Translations under genes and position numbers: made by a program
In this document: piece after piece, positions 1 to 8,316 of the stretch
How the letters are laid out: the number at the start of each line of letters is the position of its first letter
Numbering within the stretch: the stretch's first letter is position 1
Assembly (NCBI GenBank): GCA_963713815.1
Contig: CAVQNH010000013.1
Coordinates: forward strand, 62,001 to 126,000
Reading direction: 5' to 3'
Source of the DNA: RYN-230 sp963713815
Lineage (GTDB): Bacteria > Actinomycetota > Actinomycetes > Streptosporangiales > Streptosporangiaceae
DNA: 64,000 nucleotides
Notes under the pieces: generated by a model
What the model was told of the DNA's origin: nothing
Seen by the model: the letters and a program-made list of their open reading frames with translations, nothing else
Database searches by the model: none

Positions 1-374
1 ACGGCGTTCGGTGCGGCGATCCGGATGTCGCAGACCAGGGCGAGTTCGAGGCCGCCGGCGAGCGCGTAGCCGTTGATCGCCGCGATCAGGGGCTTGGCTG
101 GGGTCGCCCCGAAGTCCCAGCGGTCCGGCCGCCACGGAGCCCACTCGCTCAGGTCCCCGGCCCCGGTATGCATGATCTTCAGGTCGGCGCCGGCGGTGAA
201 CGCCTTCTCCCCGGCCCCGGTCACGATCCCGACCAGGATGTCCGGGTCGCGGTCGATCTGCCGGAAGGCCTCGGTGATCTCGGTGTAGGTCGCCGGGTCC
301 AGGGCATTGAGCACGTCCGGCCGGTTGATGGTGATCCGGGCGATGCCCTCGCGGGATTCGAAGATGATGGCCAT
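1..374 (-). CDS. Enoyl-CoA hydratase/isomerase family protein (C-terminus cut by window edge)
   Basis: Crotonase-fold enzyme expected to hydrate or isomerise an acyl-CoA. Reading leftward from the ATG at 374, the protein shows the family N-terminus (MAIIFESREGIARITINRP), then GEKAFTAGADLK, the first half of the oxyanion-hole region, and NGYALAGGLELALVCDIR, the second oxyanion-hole and catalytic-glutamate region. No stop is reached before base 1, so about 124 residues are visible of a family that is usually about 260. The start follows directly on the TAG stop of the upstream permease (375-377) with no gap, so the two are very probably co-transcribed. The exact acyl-CoA substrate cannot be told. 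Confidence 0.9.
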   Translation of the reverse strand, partial: MAIIFESREGIARITINRPDVLNALDPATYTEITEAFRQIDRDPDILVGIVTGAGEKAFTAGADLKIMHTGAGDLSEWAPWRPDRWDFGATPAKPLIAAINGYALAGGLELALVCDIRIAAPNA

Positions 375-1841
375 CTAAGCGTCGGCCTCGCCTGATCCAG
401 CCAGCGCGTCCTCACGCTCGGCCTCGACATCGCCCAGCAGCATGCCCGCCCGCCGCATCGCGTCCGGCCTGGTCCGGTCCAGCCACTGCCCGATCAGGGC
501 ACTGATGACCAGGACGCCGACCGTGGCGTAGATGAACCACCGCAGCGGGGCGGGCGGGTAGGGATGGATGTTGCCCCACAAGACCCAGATCATCGCCGCG
601 ATTGAGATGACCGGGAGCAGCGCATGCCTGATCCAGCTGAATTCCGCCCGGTAGTCCCGCCACATGAAGCGGATCAGCCCGACGCTGATCAGCAGGTACG
701 CAGCGATGAAGAACAGCGTGGCGAAGTAGGACAGCCAGGACGCGAAGGTCAGCGCGCCCCAGATCGCCCCGAACAGGATCGAGGCGACCAGGGCCAGCGC
801 CCCGGAGAACAGGCACGCGATATGCGGTGACTGCCTGGTGTTGAGCCGGCCGAACGCCGACGGCAGCAGGCCGTCCCGGCCCATCTTCCAGAAGATCCGG
901 CTGACGGCGACGACGGTCACGATGTTCAGCGCGGTGAAGCTGGAAATCACCGCGAGGTTGACGAACAGGCTCAGCGTGCCATCGCCGAACCGGTCAGCCA
1001 GCGTGTTGAACGGGGTGGCCGCAGTGGCGAGGGCCTGGACGTGCTTGGCCGATACCCCGTAGCCGATGGTCACGGCGTAGGACACGATGACGTAGAACAC
1101 GCCGACGACCAGGGTCGTGAGCAAGACCGCCCGGGGAATCGTCCGCCGTGGCCGGCGCGCCTCGTCACCGAGAGTGGTCGCGGACTCGAAGCCGACGAAC
1201 GCGAAGATCGTGTAGACCACGGCGGTGAGCAGGCCGCCCGAGCCCTTCAGGCTGTGACTGGGGTCAAACGCCTGGATCGTGTTGCCGGCCGCGCCGCCCT
1301 TGAAGATGATCACCAGCGAGAAGATGGTCAGGATGAGCATCTCAAAGCCCAGGCCGATCAGCCCGGTGCGCAGCGATGGCTTGACGCCCAGCACGCCGAG
1401 CGTCGTGGACAAGACGATCAGTGCGGCGGAAAAGACCCACCAGGCGATGTGCACGCCCGACGCGGCCAGCAGCGATGAGACGAAGTTCCCGAAGAAGTCG
1501 AGCTGGAACGGGAACAGCAGCAAGTACGCACCGAACAAGGCCACGCCGGTGACGAAGCCGGTCTTGGGGCCGAACGTCCTGGTCAGGTAGGTGTAGAACG
1601 AGCCTGCGCTGGGCAGCCGGCGGGCGTACTCGCCGATCACCAGGGCGATGCACACGCATACGAGCAGGCCAATCAGGAACGCCAGCGGGGTGGCGGCGCC
1701 TGAGTAGCCCACGATGAATACCAGTCCCGCCACCGAGCCGGCGGCCGGGGCGATGAGGGCTGCGGACTGGGCGGTCACAGCAGGCAAGCCGATGGCGTGC
1801 CGCTCCAGACGGTGCTGATCCTGATCCTGACCGACTGACAT
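375..1841 (-). CDS. APC superfamily amino acid/organocation permease
   Basis: Integral membrane transporter of 488 residues with about 12 hydrophobic segments starting near residue 25. Family features are the first helix with the glycine-rich SAALIAPAAGSVAGLVF, the loop motif EYARRLPSAGSFYTYL, and AFVGFESATTLGDEARRPRR after helix 6, which is typical of the APC core. The substrate is an amino acid or related amine; which one is not visible. The start has a good ribosome site (GAGGGAGG, about 5 bases before ATG). The gene lies between the TetR gene and the enoyl-CoA hydratase on the same strand, and the GATC-repeat palindrome at 1889-1904 sits just before it, so control by that TetR protein is likely. 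This suggests uptake of a compound that is degraded through a CoA thioester. Confidence 0.9.
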   Translation of the reverse strand: MSVGQDQDQHRLERHAIGLPAVTAQSAALIAPAAGSVAGLVFIVGYSGAATPLAFLIGLLVCVCIALVIGEYARRLPSAGSFYTYLTRTFGPKTGFVTGVALFGAYLLLFPFQLDFFGNFVSSLLAASGVHIAWWVFSAALIVLSTTLGVLGVKPSLRTGLIGLGFEMLILTIFSLVIIFKGGAAGNTIQAFDPSHSLKGSGGLLTAVVYTIFAFVGFESATTLGDEARRPRRTIPRAVLLTTLVVGVFYVIVSYAVTIGYGVSAKHVQALATAATPFNTLADRFGDGTLSLFVNLAVISSFTALNIVTVVAVSRIFWKMGRDGLLPSAFGRLNTRQSPHIACLFSGALALVASILFGAIWGALTFASWLSYFATLFFIAAYLLISVGLIRFMWRDYRAEFSWIRHALLPVISIAAMIWVLWGNIHPYPPAPLRWFIYATVGVLVISALIGQWLDRTRPDAMRRAGMLLGDVEAEREDALAGSGEADA

Positions 1842-1888
1842 CGCGGCCTCCCTCGGGATGGAGCCGACGGCAAGTGTGCCCGATGCTA

Positions 1889-1904
1889 CCGATCGATCGA
1901 TCGG
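1889..1904. promoter_or_regulatory. Putative TetR operator, copy 1
   Basis: Perfect 16-base palindrome CCGATCGATCGATCGG, 48 bases before the permease start and after the TetR stop. The 13-mer GATCGATCGATCG recurs at 2747-2759 before the TetR gene. Two copies placed before the regulator and before its likely target fit autoregulation plus control of the permease-hydratase unit. Binding by this TetR is inference. Confidence 0.55.
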
Positions 1905-1968
1905 ACATCAATGGGCCGGACGGGCCGGGATTGATGGAAAGGGAACCGTGCCCGCAGGCGCCAGCGAC

Positions 1969-2727
1969 TCAGCGGGCGGCGCCGGACTCCTGCGCGGCGC
2001 CGTCTGGTGAGCCGCCGCCGGTCCCGCGCAGCTCGGCATCGACCAGCGCGAGGATTTCCCTGGTCGGGCGGCCCAGCACATCCCGGGTCCGCAGAGGCTG
2101 CGCGTCCCGGCGGGCACCGACCATCGCCAGGGCGAGATCAGCAAACGATTCAGCGATCTCCGCGGGGTGCTTGGGCCCGCGGTCGGAGTACCAGCGGGCC
2201 ACCCCGTTGCACATTTCCAGCAGCGCCAGCCGGGTGATGCGGGCATCGCCGACGCTGAACTCGCCGCTGCGGATGCCGCGCTCCAGCGTCTCGGCCCACA
2301 GCCGTTCGTATCCGTCGCGCAGCTGCATGACCTTGGTAAATGCAGCATCAGACAGCGCGCGGAGCTCGTCGTCAGCGACCAGTGACCGCTGGGCATCCAG
2401 GGTGTGGAAGCCGACGTGCGCGCGGACCAGGCCGGTCAGCTGCGCGGCCGGACCCTCCGCCCCGTCCAGGGCTGCGCACGCCACCCTGGTCAGCTCGGTC
2501 ATGCTCTCGACCATGAACGCGACCAGCAGTTCGTCCTTGCTGCCCATGTAGTGGTAGAGCGCAGAGGTCGACAGGCCTGCCCGGTCGGCGATATCGCGGA
2601 TCCCGGTCGCCTCGAACCCCTTGGCCGCGAACAGCTGCAACGCCGCCTGCTCAATGCGCTGCTTGGTCGGGAGCTTGGCCGGGTCGGCCGGGACTGCTAC
2701 TCGTGCAACTGGCTGCCGCCGCGGCAT
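1969..2727 (-). CDS. TetR/AcrR family transcriptional regulator
   Basis: DNA-binding repressor-type protein of 252 residues. The N-terminal helix-turn-helix domain is clear: RIEQAALQLFAAKGFEATG followed by IRDIADRAGLSTSALYHYMG and the SKDELLVAFM stretch, about residues 24-80. The C-terminal part is a helical ligand-binding domain with no family I can name. It heads a leftward cluster with the APC permease and enoyl-CoA hydratase. A GATC-repeat motif lies just before its start and again before the permease, so it probably represses itself and those genes until a ligand, perhaps an acyl-CoA or the transported compound, binds. The ligand is not known. Confidence 0.88.
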   Translation of the reverse strand: MPRRQPVARVAVPADPAKLPTKQRIEQAALQLFAAKGFEATGIRDIADRAGLSTSALYHYMGSKDELLVAFMVESMTELTRVACAALDGAEGPAAQLTGLVRAHVGFHTLDAQRSLVADDELRALSDAAFTKVMQLRDGYERLWAETLERGIRSGEFSVGDARITRLALLEMCNGVARWYSDRGPKHPAEIAESFADLALAMVGARRDAQPLRTRDVLGRPTREILALVDAELRGTGGGSPDGAAQESGAAR

Positions 2728-2745
2728 GACGCTCCATCGCGCTTG

Positions 2746-2760
2746 TGATCGATCGATCGA
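2746..2760. promoter_or_regulatory. Putative TetR operator, copy 2
   Basis: TGATCGATCGATCGA lies about 20 bases before the TetR start and shares 13 exact bases with the palindrome at 1889-1904. It probably serves autoregulation. Confidence 0.5.
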
Positions 2761-2845
2761 ACGTGATTCAGTCTACTTCGAGCCACGATGACCACCGCCT
2801 GGCACCCGCACGAGGAGCCGGGTGCAGCGGCCGCTGGCCCGGGGT

Positions 2846-3907
2846 TCAGCGCGGGAGCAGCGGTGCATGGTCAAGGTGGGGCAGCACATGGCGGGCGAAC
2901 AAGTCGGCTTCGGCGGCGTGCGGGTAGCCGGACAGGATGAAAGCGTCCATGCCGAGGTCCGCGTAGGCGCGGATCTTGGCCAGCACCTGATCGGGATCGC
3001 CGACGATGGCCGCGCCAGCGCCAGAGCGCGCGCGGCCGATGCCGGTCCACAGGTTCGGTTCGGCGTAGCCGTCGTCATCGGCGATGTCGCGGAGCTCGTT
3101 CTGCCGCTGGGTTCCCGCGGAGCTGGTGTCCAGGGACCGGCGGCGGATGGTGTCGCCGGCGGCGTCATCGAGCCGGGAAACCAGGCGCTGTGCGGCGGCC
3201 CGGGCTTCGGCCTCGGTGGCGCGGACGATGACGTGGGCGCGGTAGCCGAACCGCAGCGTACGGCCGTAGCGGGCGGCGCGGGCTCGCATGTCATCCAGGA
3301 CGGTCCCGACTCCAGACAGCGTGTCGGGCCACATCAAGAACACGTCGGCGGCCTGGGCAGCGACCTCGCGTGCCGCCTCGGAAAGGCCGCCGAAATAGAA
3401 CGGGGGGCAGCCGCCCCGGACCGGGCGCAGCCGCGGCGGGTCCAGGGTGATGTTCATGAACTCGCCGTGGAAGTCGACGGGCTTGCCGTCGAGCAGGTCA
3501 CGCACTATGTGCATGACCTCCAGGGTGCGGCGGTACCTGGGAGCCGACTCCAGGCTCTGGCCGGGCAGCCCGGAGGAGATGATGTTGATCGTCAGGCGCC
3601 CGTCGAGCATCTGATCGATCGTGGCGAGCTGCCGGGCGAGCTGCGGGGGCCACATCTCACCCATCCGCACGGCGACCAGGAGCTGCATCCGGCGCAGCAG
3701 CGGGGCGATCCCGGCGGCGAACGCTATCGAGTCGATCCCCATCGCGTAACCGGAGGGCAGCAGCAGGTTGTCGTATCCGGCCTGCTCCGCGCCGAGCGCG
3801 ATATCGCGGCAGTGTTCCCAGCTCGACTGCAGCCTGCCGTCCGGCACGCCGAGAAACTCGTAGTCGTCGTCGCACAGTGCGGCAAACCAGGAGACCTCAC
3901 AGCTCAT
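2846..3907 (-). CDS. LLM-class flavin-dependent oxidoreductase (SsuD-like)
   Basis: TIM-barrel monooxygenase of the bacterial luciferase-like family, 353 residues. Visible family marks are LPSGYAMGIDSIAFAAGIAP near residue 50, the MLDGRLTINIISSGLPGQ stretch typical of alkanesulfonate monooxygenase relatives (about 100-115), and PPFYFGGLSEAAREVAAQAADVF, the flavin-binding region near 165-185. Such enzymes use FMNH2 supplied by a separate reductase to cleave C-S or related bonds. The gene stands alone, transcribed leftward, with the divergent threonine dehydratase-like gene starting 88 bases away. No sulfonate transporter or flavin reductase lies next to it, so the substrate stays open. Confidence 0.87.
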   Translation of the reverse strand: MSCEVSWFAALCDDDYEFLGVPDGRLQSSWEHCRDIALGAEQAGYDNLLLPSGYAMGIDSIAFAAGIAPLLRRMQLLVAVRMGEMWPPQLARQLATIDQMLDGRLTINIISSGLPGQSLESAPRYRRTLEVMHIVRDLLDGKPVDFHGEFMNITLDPPRLRPVRGGCPPFYFGGLSEAAREVAAQAADVFLMWPDTLSGVGTVLDDMRARAARYGRTLRFGYRAHVIVRATEAEARAAAQRLVSRLDDAAGDTIRRRSLDTSSAGTQRQNELRDIADDDGYAEPNLWTGIGRARSGAGAAIVGDPDQVLAKIRAYADLGMDAFILSGYPHAAEADLFARHVLPHLDHAPLLPR

Positions 3908-3995
3908 GGGAGCAAGTATGCCGGCCTATCGCGCCGGGCAGCAGCAGCGGGCTCGCTGCCTCATCGCCTCGTGGGTGCCGTGGTAGACACGGGGC

Positions 3996-4970
3996 ATGAC
4001 CGCCTCCCCGGTACCAGACCTTGCTGACGTCCTCGCGGCGCGTCGGCGCATCGCGCCCTACCTGCGGGCGACCCCGCTGTACCGGTACCCGGCGCTGGAT
4101 GCCATGACCGGGGCCCAGGTGTGGGTCAAGCACGAGAACCACCAGCCGGTAGGCGCGTTCAAGGTCCGCGGCGGTGTGAACCTGGTCGGCCAGCTGGGTG
4201 CGGATGAGCGGCACCGGGGTGTCATCTCCGCCTCGACCGGCAATCATGGCCAGTCGGTCGCCTACGCAGCGGACCTGTTCGGCGTGCGGGCGGTGATCTG
4301 CGTGCCCGAGCAGGCCAACCCGGTGAAGGTCGAGTCCATGCGGGCCCTGGGCGCCGAGGTGGTCTATTACGGCCGTGACTTCGACGAGGCCCGTGAGCAC
4401 TGCGAGAAGCTGGCCACCGAGCATGGTTACCGGTACATCCACTCCGGGAATGAGCCGTCGCTCATCGCAGGCGTGGCCACCTGCACTATGGAGATCCTCG
4501 AGGCCCAGCCGGATACCGAGGTGATCGTAGTCCCGGTTGGCGGCGGCAGCGGGGCGGCGGGGGCCTGTGTGGTCGCCAAGGCCGTGCGCCCGTCGATCGA
4601 GGTGATCGGCGTGCAGTCCGAGGCGGCGCCGGCCGCCTACCGCTCCTGGCTGGCGGGCACGCTCGTCGAGGACGCCACCAGCACGTTCGCGGAAGGGCTG
4701 GCCACCAGGACCGCGTTCGAGCTGCCGCAGCGGATCATGCGGGATCTGCTGGACGACTTCGTCCTGGTCTCTGAGGATGCGCTGAAGGCCGCGACGCGGG
4801 CGATGATCGAGAAGACGCGCAACCTCGTCGAGCCGGCCGGCGCGGCCGCCCTGGCGGCGGTGCTGGGCGCTCCCCAGCGGTTCGCGGGCCGGAAGGTGGC
4901 GATCGTCTGCAGCGGGGGCAACATCAGCCCGGCACAACTAGCAGCGCTGTGGCCGCACGAACCGGTGTGA
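3996..4970 (+). CDS. Threonine/serine dehydratase-like PLP enzyme
   Basis: Fold type II PLP enzyme of 324 residues, about the size of catabolic threonine dehydratases and lacking the C-terminal ACT regulatory domain of biosynthetic IlvA. The Schiff-base lysine is K56 in GAFKVRGG. SASTGNHGQSVAYAA is the substrate carboxylate loop, VVPVGGGSGAAGA the PLP phosphate loop, and CSGGN near residue 305 ends the active site. It should deaminate L-threonine or L-serine to a 2-oxoacid and ammonia; racemase or related activity on another hydroxyamino acid is possible. It stands alone, divergent from the LLM oxidoreductase. Confidence 0.88.
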   Translation: MTASPVPDLADVLAARRRIAPYLRATPLYRYPALDAMTGAQVWVKHENHQPVGAFKVRGGVNLVGQLGADERHRGVISASTGNHGQSVAYAADLFGVRAVICVPEQANPVKVESMRALGAEVVYYGRDFDEAREHCEKLATEHGYRYIHSGNEPSLIAGVATCTMEILEAQPDTEVIVVPVGGGSGAAGACVVAKAVRPSIEVIGVQSEAAPAAYRSWLAGTLVEDATSTFAEGLATRTAFELPQRIMRDLLDDFVLVSEDALKAATRAMIEKTRNLVEPAGAAALAAVLGAPQRFAGRKVAIVCSGGNISPAQLAALWPHEPV

Positions 4971-5056
4971 CGCAAAACCTCAGGACCCGCACCGTCAGGG
5001 CGGGACATGGTCGGCCACCCGCGCGGACCGGGCCTGTGCCCGTCACGGAACTCGCG

Positions 5057-5098
5057 CCAGAGCTGGTTAGCCGGAGCTGGTCAGCCAGAGCTGGCTAT
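5057..5098. repeat. Three tandem 14-base repeats
   Basis: CCAGAGCTGGTTAG, CCGGAGCTGGTCAG and CCAGAGCTGGCTAT follow one another without gaps and run into the stop codon of the sugar dehydrogenase gene on the other strand. The function is unknown; replication slippage is a simple explanation. Confidence 0.6.
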
Positions 5099-6450
5099 CT
5101 GGGAGGCACCAGGCGGTAGATGGCGCCGGCGGTGTCGTCGCTGACGTACAGGGCGCCGTCCGGGTCCGGGCACGGCGTCGGCGGGGCGGCCCCAGCGGCT
5201 GCCGTCGGCGTTCTGGAATCCGGTGACCAGGGTGACCGCGGGCTCCAGCGTGTGCTTCGCGGCGTCCCACGCCATCCACAGGACGGCCGGGGGGCGGGGC
5301 GGCTGGCGGTCCCACGAGCCGTGCACCGCGACGACGGCGCCGCCCGACCACGGTGCCGGGATGGCGCTGCCCTCCAGGAACGACATGCCGAGCGGGGCGC
5401 TGTGGGCCGGGAGGCCGACCTCGACCGGCGGCAGGGCCGCGCAGTCCAGGTGGATGCCGCCCGGGTTGGTGACCGCGTCGGCCACGAACGGCACGTCGGC
5501 CAGCGACCCGGCCGGATGGTTCTTGTCCTGGTCGGGGTTGCAGTACGGCCAGCCCAGGTCCCGCCCGGCGGTGACCCGGACGACCTCGTCGGGCGGATGG
5601 TCGTTGACGTAGGCCTGGATGACCTGCCCGAAGGCGTCGGCGTGCCCGGCGTAGGACGAGTGGAACGGGTAGGTCACGTTGTCGCGCTCGTTCACCGCGG
5701 TCCACACCGAGCCGTCGGGGGCCACCGCCAGGCCCTCGCCGTTGCGCACCCCGGTCTCGACCACGCGCAGGTCATGGCCGTCAGGGCTCACGGCCATGAT
5801 CACCGCGCGGGGCGGCGAGGTGGTCCGGTCGCCGGGACTGGCGTTCGACGAGCTGCCCACGTCGAAGTACACCGTCCCGTCCGGGGCGACCGCCACGTCT
5901 TTCTCCCGGTGGACGTCGTCGCCGGCCGGGTCAAGGTCCGGCAGGCGGGCGGCGATGACCGTGCGGGTCCCGCTGATCCCGCCCGGCGCCCCAGGGGTAA
6001 CGGTCGATCTGGTCCGACTCCCCGACGTACAGGACCCACCGGCCGCCCCGGCGGGCGAAGGCCAGCCCCTGCGGCGAGGTCAGCCCGGACAGCAGGATGC
6101 GCGACGCGGCCGTCCCTCCGGACCGGGGCGTCAGTTCCACGACGCGCCCGCTGCCGGGCTCGCTGACCAGCAGGTCGCCCTCCGGGGTCCAGGCTTCCAT
6201 ACGGGCGCCAGGGACCCGTGCCCACACCCGCGCCGTCCACCCGTCCGGCACCTTCAGCCGCCGCGGCATGGAGAACGCCCCGCCGCCCTCACCAGGCGGG
6301 ACAACCAGATCGACCGACGACTGAGCCGCCACCCGCAGGGTCCGCCGCCGTGGCCGGCGTGGCCGGGACAGCCGCCGGGCGCGCCGGCCCCTGGCAAGCC
6401 GCGGTCACCAGCCCGGCCCCCACCACCAGCGCGATCCAGCCAGAACGCAT
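5095..6450 (-). pseudogene. PQQ-type glucose/sorbosone dehydrogenase-like lipoprotein, broken by three frameshifts
   Basis: Secreted beta-propeller sugar dehydrogenase family. A lipoprotein leader starts at the ATG at 6450 (MRSGWIALVVGAGLVTAAC, lipobox cysteine 19). The mature part reads VDLVVPPGEGGGAF, then LKVPDGWTARVWARVPGAR, LLVSEPGSGRVVEL and LTSPQGLAFARRGGRWVLYV. After a second break it continues with VAVAPDGTVYFDVGSSSN, GLAVAPDGSVWTAVNERDN and GWPYCNPDQDKNH. The end, DGALYVSDDTAGAIYRLV, needs a third shift. The frame changes at about 6340, 5973 and 5160, each time by one extra base, in G/C-rich runs. The summed length (about 450 codons) and all blades are kept, so this may be a working gene with sequence errors, or else a recent pseudogene. 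Confidence 0.75.
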
Positions 6451-6802
6451 CCGCCCAGTCCACCACTCCCGCAGCGCAAAGTCATACCGTAACTACGAAT
6501 CCGTGCCGGACTTGCCCGCCGGGTTTCAGCTGGCAATTGCTGGGGGCGCAGTCCGGTATCGCCGGTAGTCCCGGTCACCAGGACCCGGCCCCTTCGACTT
6601 GGTGACCACCACCAGGCTGCGGGCCGTGCTCGAGAGCGGCCAAGGGTTCGGTGGGAGTCATCCAGTGGGCCGTGCCCAGCGTCCCCGGCTGGCGGCAGCG
6701 CCCCTGCCTCAGTGACGGGAGGAAGCCACTGAGATCAGCATGACCGGGCTGGTCAGCGCGGTGCCCCAGGTAGCGGGGCAGGCCGGCGAGGAGCGCACGC
6801 TT
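6451..6802. other. Intergenic stretch between sugar dehydrogenase and hydrolase genes
   Basis: No coding pattern I would support. The part at 6470-6520 is less GC-rich and probably holds the promoter of the leftward lipoprotein gene. Nothing else is recognisable. Confidence 0.4.
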
Positions 6803-6835
6803 GCGCCCGGGGCCGGCGATGGCCGGCCCCGGCGC
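6803..6835 (-). terminator. Hairpin after the metallo-hydrolase gene
   Basis: GGGGCCGGC, loop GATG, GCCGGCCCC, with the stem extended by GCGCC/GGCGC around one bulged base. It lies 20 bases past the stop of the leftward metallo-hydrolase. It has no T-run, as is common in high-GC actinomycetes. Confidence 0.5.
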
Positions 6836-6854
6836 ACAGCGCTCAGGCGGGTGG

Positions 6855-7823
6855 TCAGGGGTGGACCGGACCGCTCGGGCCTTTGTCGAGCCGCAGCGAC
6901 TGCATGATCTCGAACGTGGTGGTTCTGGTGAAGACTTCGATGTCGGCGGCGGCCAGCACGCCGGTGTACTTGGCGATCACGGGCGCGGCGGCCCGCTCGG
7001 TGACGGCGTCGAGGTGGCCTTTGACGCCGGCCCAGGCGTTCACCCCGGCCTGCACGTAGTAGGGGACGGGGTTGACGCTGGCCAGGGCTTCCCGGGAGCT
7101 GGCTTCGATGTCGGCGATGTACTGCTGGTGCACGGCGACGTCGTCGCGGGTGGCGAGCCGGCCCAGGTGCCCGCAGATGAAGTGCGTCCAGGGGTAGGAC
7201 AGGGCGATGTCGGGAGCCTGCATGTACCCCTGCACGTCCTCGCTGAGGTTGAGGTTGTAGATCGGCACCCAGCCGGCGTTGACGACGTCGATGAACATCA
7301 GGGTGTCGTGGTCGGGGAAGTGGATGTAGATGTTGTCGGGGGAGTGGTTGGAGCCGTGGAAGGCCAGTTCGACGCGCTCGCCGCCGGTCTGCAGGGTGTA
7401 GGTGTCGGCGAAGGTCACGTCGGGCAGCGGCCGGGACGGGTCGCCGTCGCGGATCAGGAGCCGGCGGGTTTCCTCGTGGCCGATCCGGGTGACGTCCCCG
7501 TCGAACAGTGAGGCGGCGCTGCCGTGGTCGGCGTGGTGGTGGGAGTAGACCAGGTGGGTCACGGTGTTGGGCACGCCGTTGGCGGCGGCGATCTCGTTGA
7601 CAGCGCGGCGCAGGTTACCGCCGATGGACGGGGGGGCGTCGAACAGCACCACGCCGTCGCGGGTGGTCAGGAACGCCGACTGGTAGACACCGTCGGTGAC
7701 CCAGTACAGGTTCCGCTCGACCCGCCCGACGTAGTACCCCTGATCGTTCAGGGCCACTCCGAGCGACGATTGCGGGACGGGCGCGTAGTCAGGCAGGTCG
7801 GCGGCGGATGCTGGTGAAGTCAC
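6855..7823 (-). CDS. Metallo-beta-lactamase-fold hydrolase
   Basis: Binuclear zinc hydrolase of about 322 residues. The signature HxHxDH is present in THLVYSHHHADHGSAA. Later metal-site regions are LAFHGSNHSPDNIYIHFP and the FIDVVNAGW strand; THFICGHLGRLATRDD supplies a further histidine. I place the start at the GTG at 7823 because AAGGAGAGACC lies directly before it; an upstream in-frame start would put that site inside the gene. No signal peptide is seen, so it should be cytosolic. The substrate (lactone, thioester, phosphodiester or similar) cannot be told. A hairpin terminator follows it. Confidence 0.88.
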   Translation of the reverse strand: MTSPASAADLPDYAPVPQSSLGVALNDQGYYVGRVERNLYWVTDGVYQSAFLTTRDGVVLFDAPPSIGGNLRRAVNEIAAANGVPNTVTHLVYSHHHADHGSAASLFDGDVTRIGHEETRRLLIRDGDPSRPLPDVTFADTYTLQTGGERVELAFHGSNHSPDNIYIHFPDHDTLMFIDVVNAGWVPIYNLNLSEDVQGYMQAPDIALSYPWTHFICGHLGRLATRDDVAVHQQYIADIEASSREALASVNPVPYYVQAGVNAWAGVKGHLDAVTERAAAPVIAKYTGVLAAADIEVFTRTTTFEIMQSLRLDKGPSGPVHP

Positions 7824-7940
7824 GGTCTCTCCTTGTGGCTCGGGCACGCCCGGTAAAGGCCGTGCGCAGGTTCAACCGGTCCAGGATCGCCACGTGACTG
7901 GTGAGAGGTCGTCACCGGATCATGATGATTTGCGCGATGG

Positions 7941-8219
7941 TCAGCAGGTGTCACCGCGTTCTGGCCATCCCGCCTCGGGGGTGAGCTGGCGGATCTCCAG
8001 CAGGTCAAGGCCGAGCGCTTCGATCTCAGCCAGGACGCCGTAGAGCCCGGGCCGGTCCAGCACGCCGGTCAAGACGGTCTCCTGGCCCTGCCGCTGCCAG
8101 GCCAGCGCCGGAAATGCGGAAAGCAACGTGGCGCCGAGATGGCCGTTGATCCGGATCATGTACCGGGCAGATGCAGCGTGCACGCGGCCATGGTCCAGCG
8201 CGGGCAGGTGAGCCGGCAT
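7941..8219 (-). CDS. Small conserved actinobacterial protein
   Basis: Protein of 92 residues with no named domain. The core YMIRINGHLGATLLSAFPAL, then VLTGVLDRPGLYGVLAEIEA and LGLDLLEIRQL, matches a widespread actinobacterial family of small proteins that look like a single alpha/beta domain. In that family the protein usually begins just before the RYxIRxxGHLG strand, so the true start may be about 20 residues further in than the ATG at 8219. It is divergent from the large LuxR regulator that follows, 97 bases away, and may share its promoter region. The role is unknown. Confidence 0.65.
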   Translation of the reverse strand: MPAHLPALDHGRVHAASARYMIRINGHLGATLLSAFPALAWQRQGQETVLTGVLDRPGLYGVLAEIEALGLDLLEIRQLTPEAGWPERGDTC

Positions 8220-8316
8220 CGCCAGGATCTGGTGAGCCCGGCGCCGAGCACATAGCCTGGACGGGTTGCTGAGAGGCGAGGGCGGCAGGTTAGCGCGCTG
8301 AGGATCGGGTTTAGGT

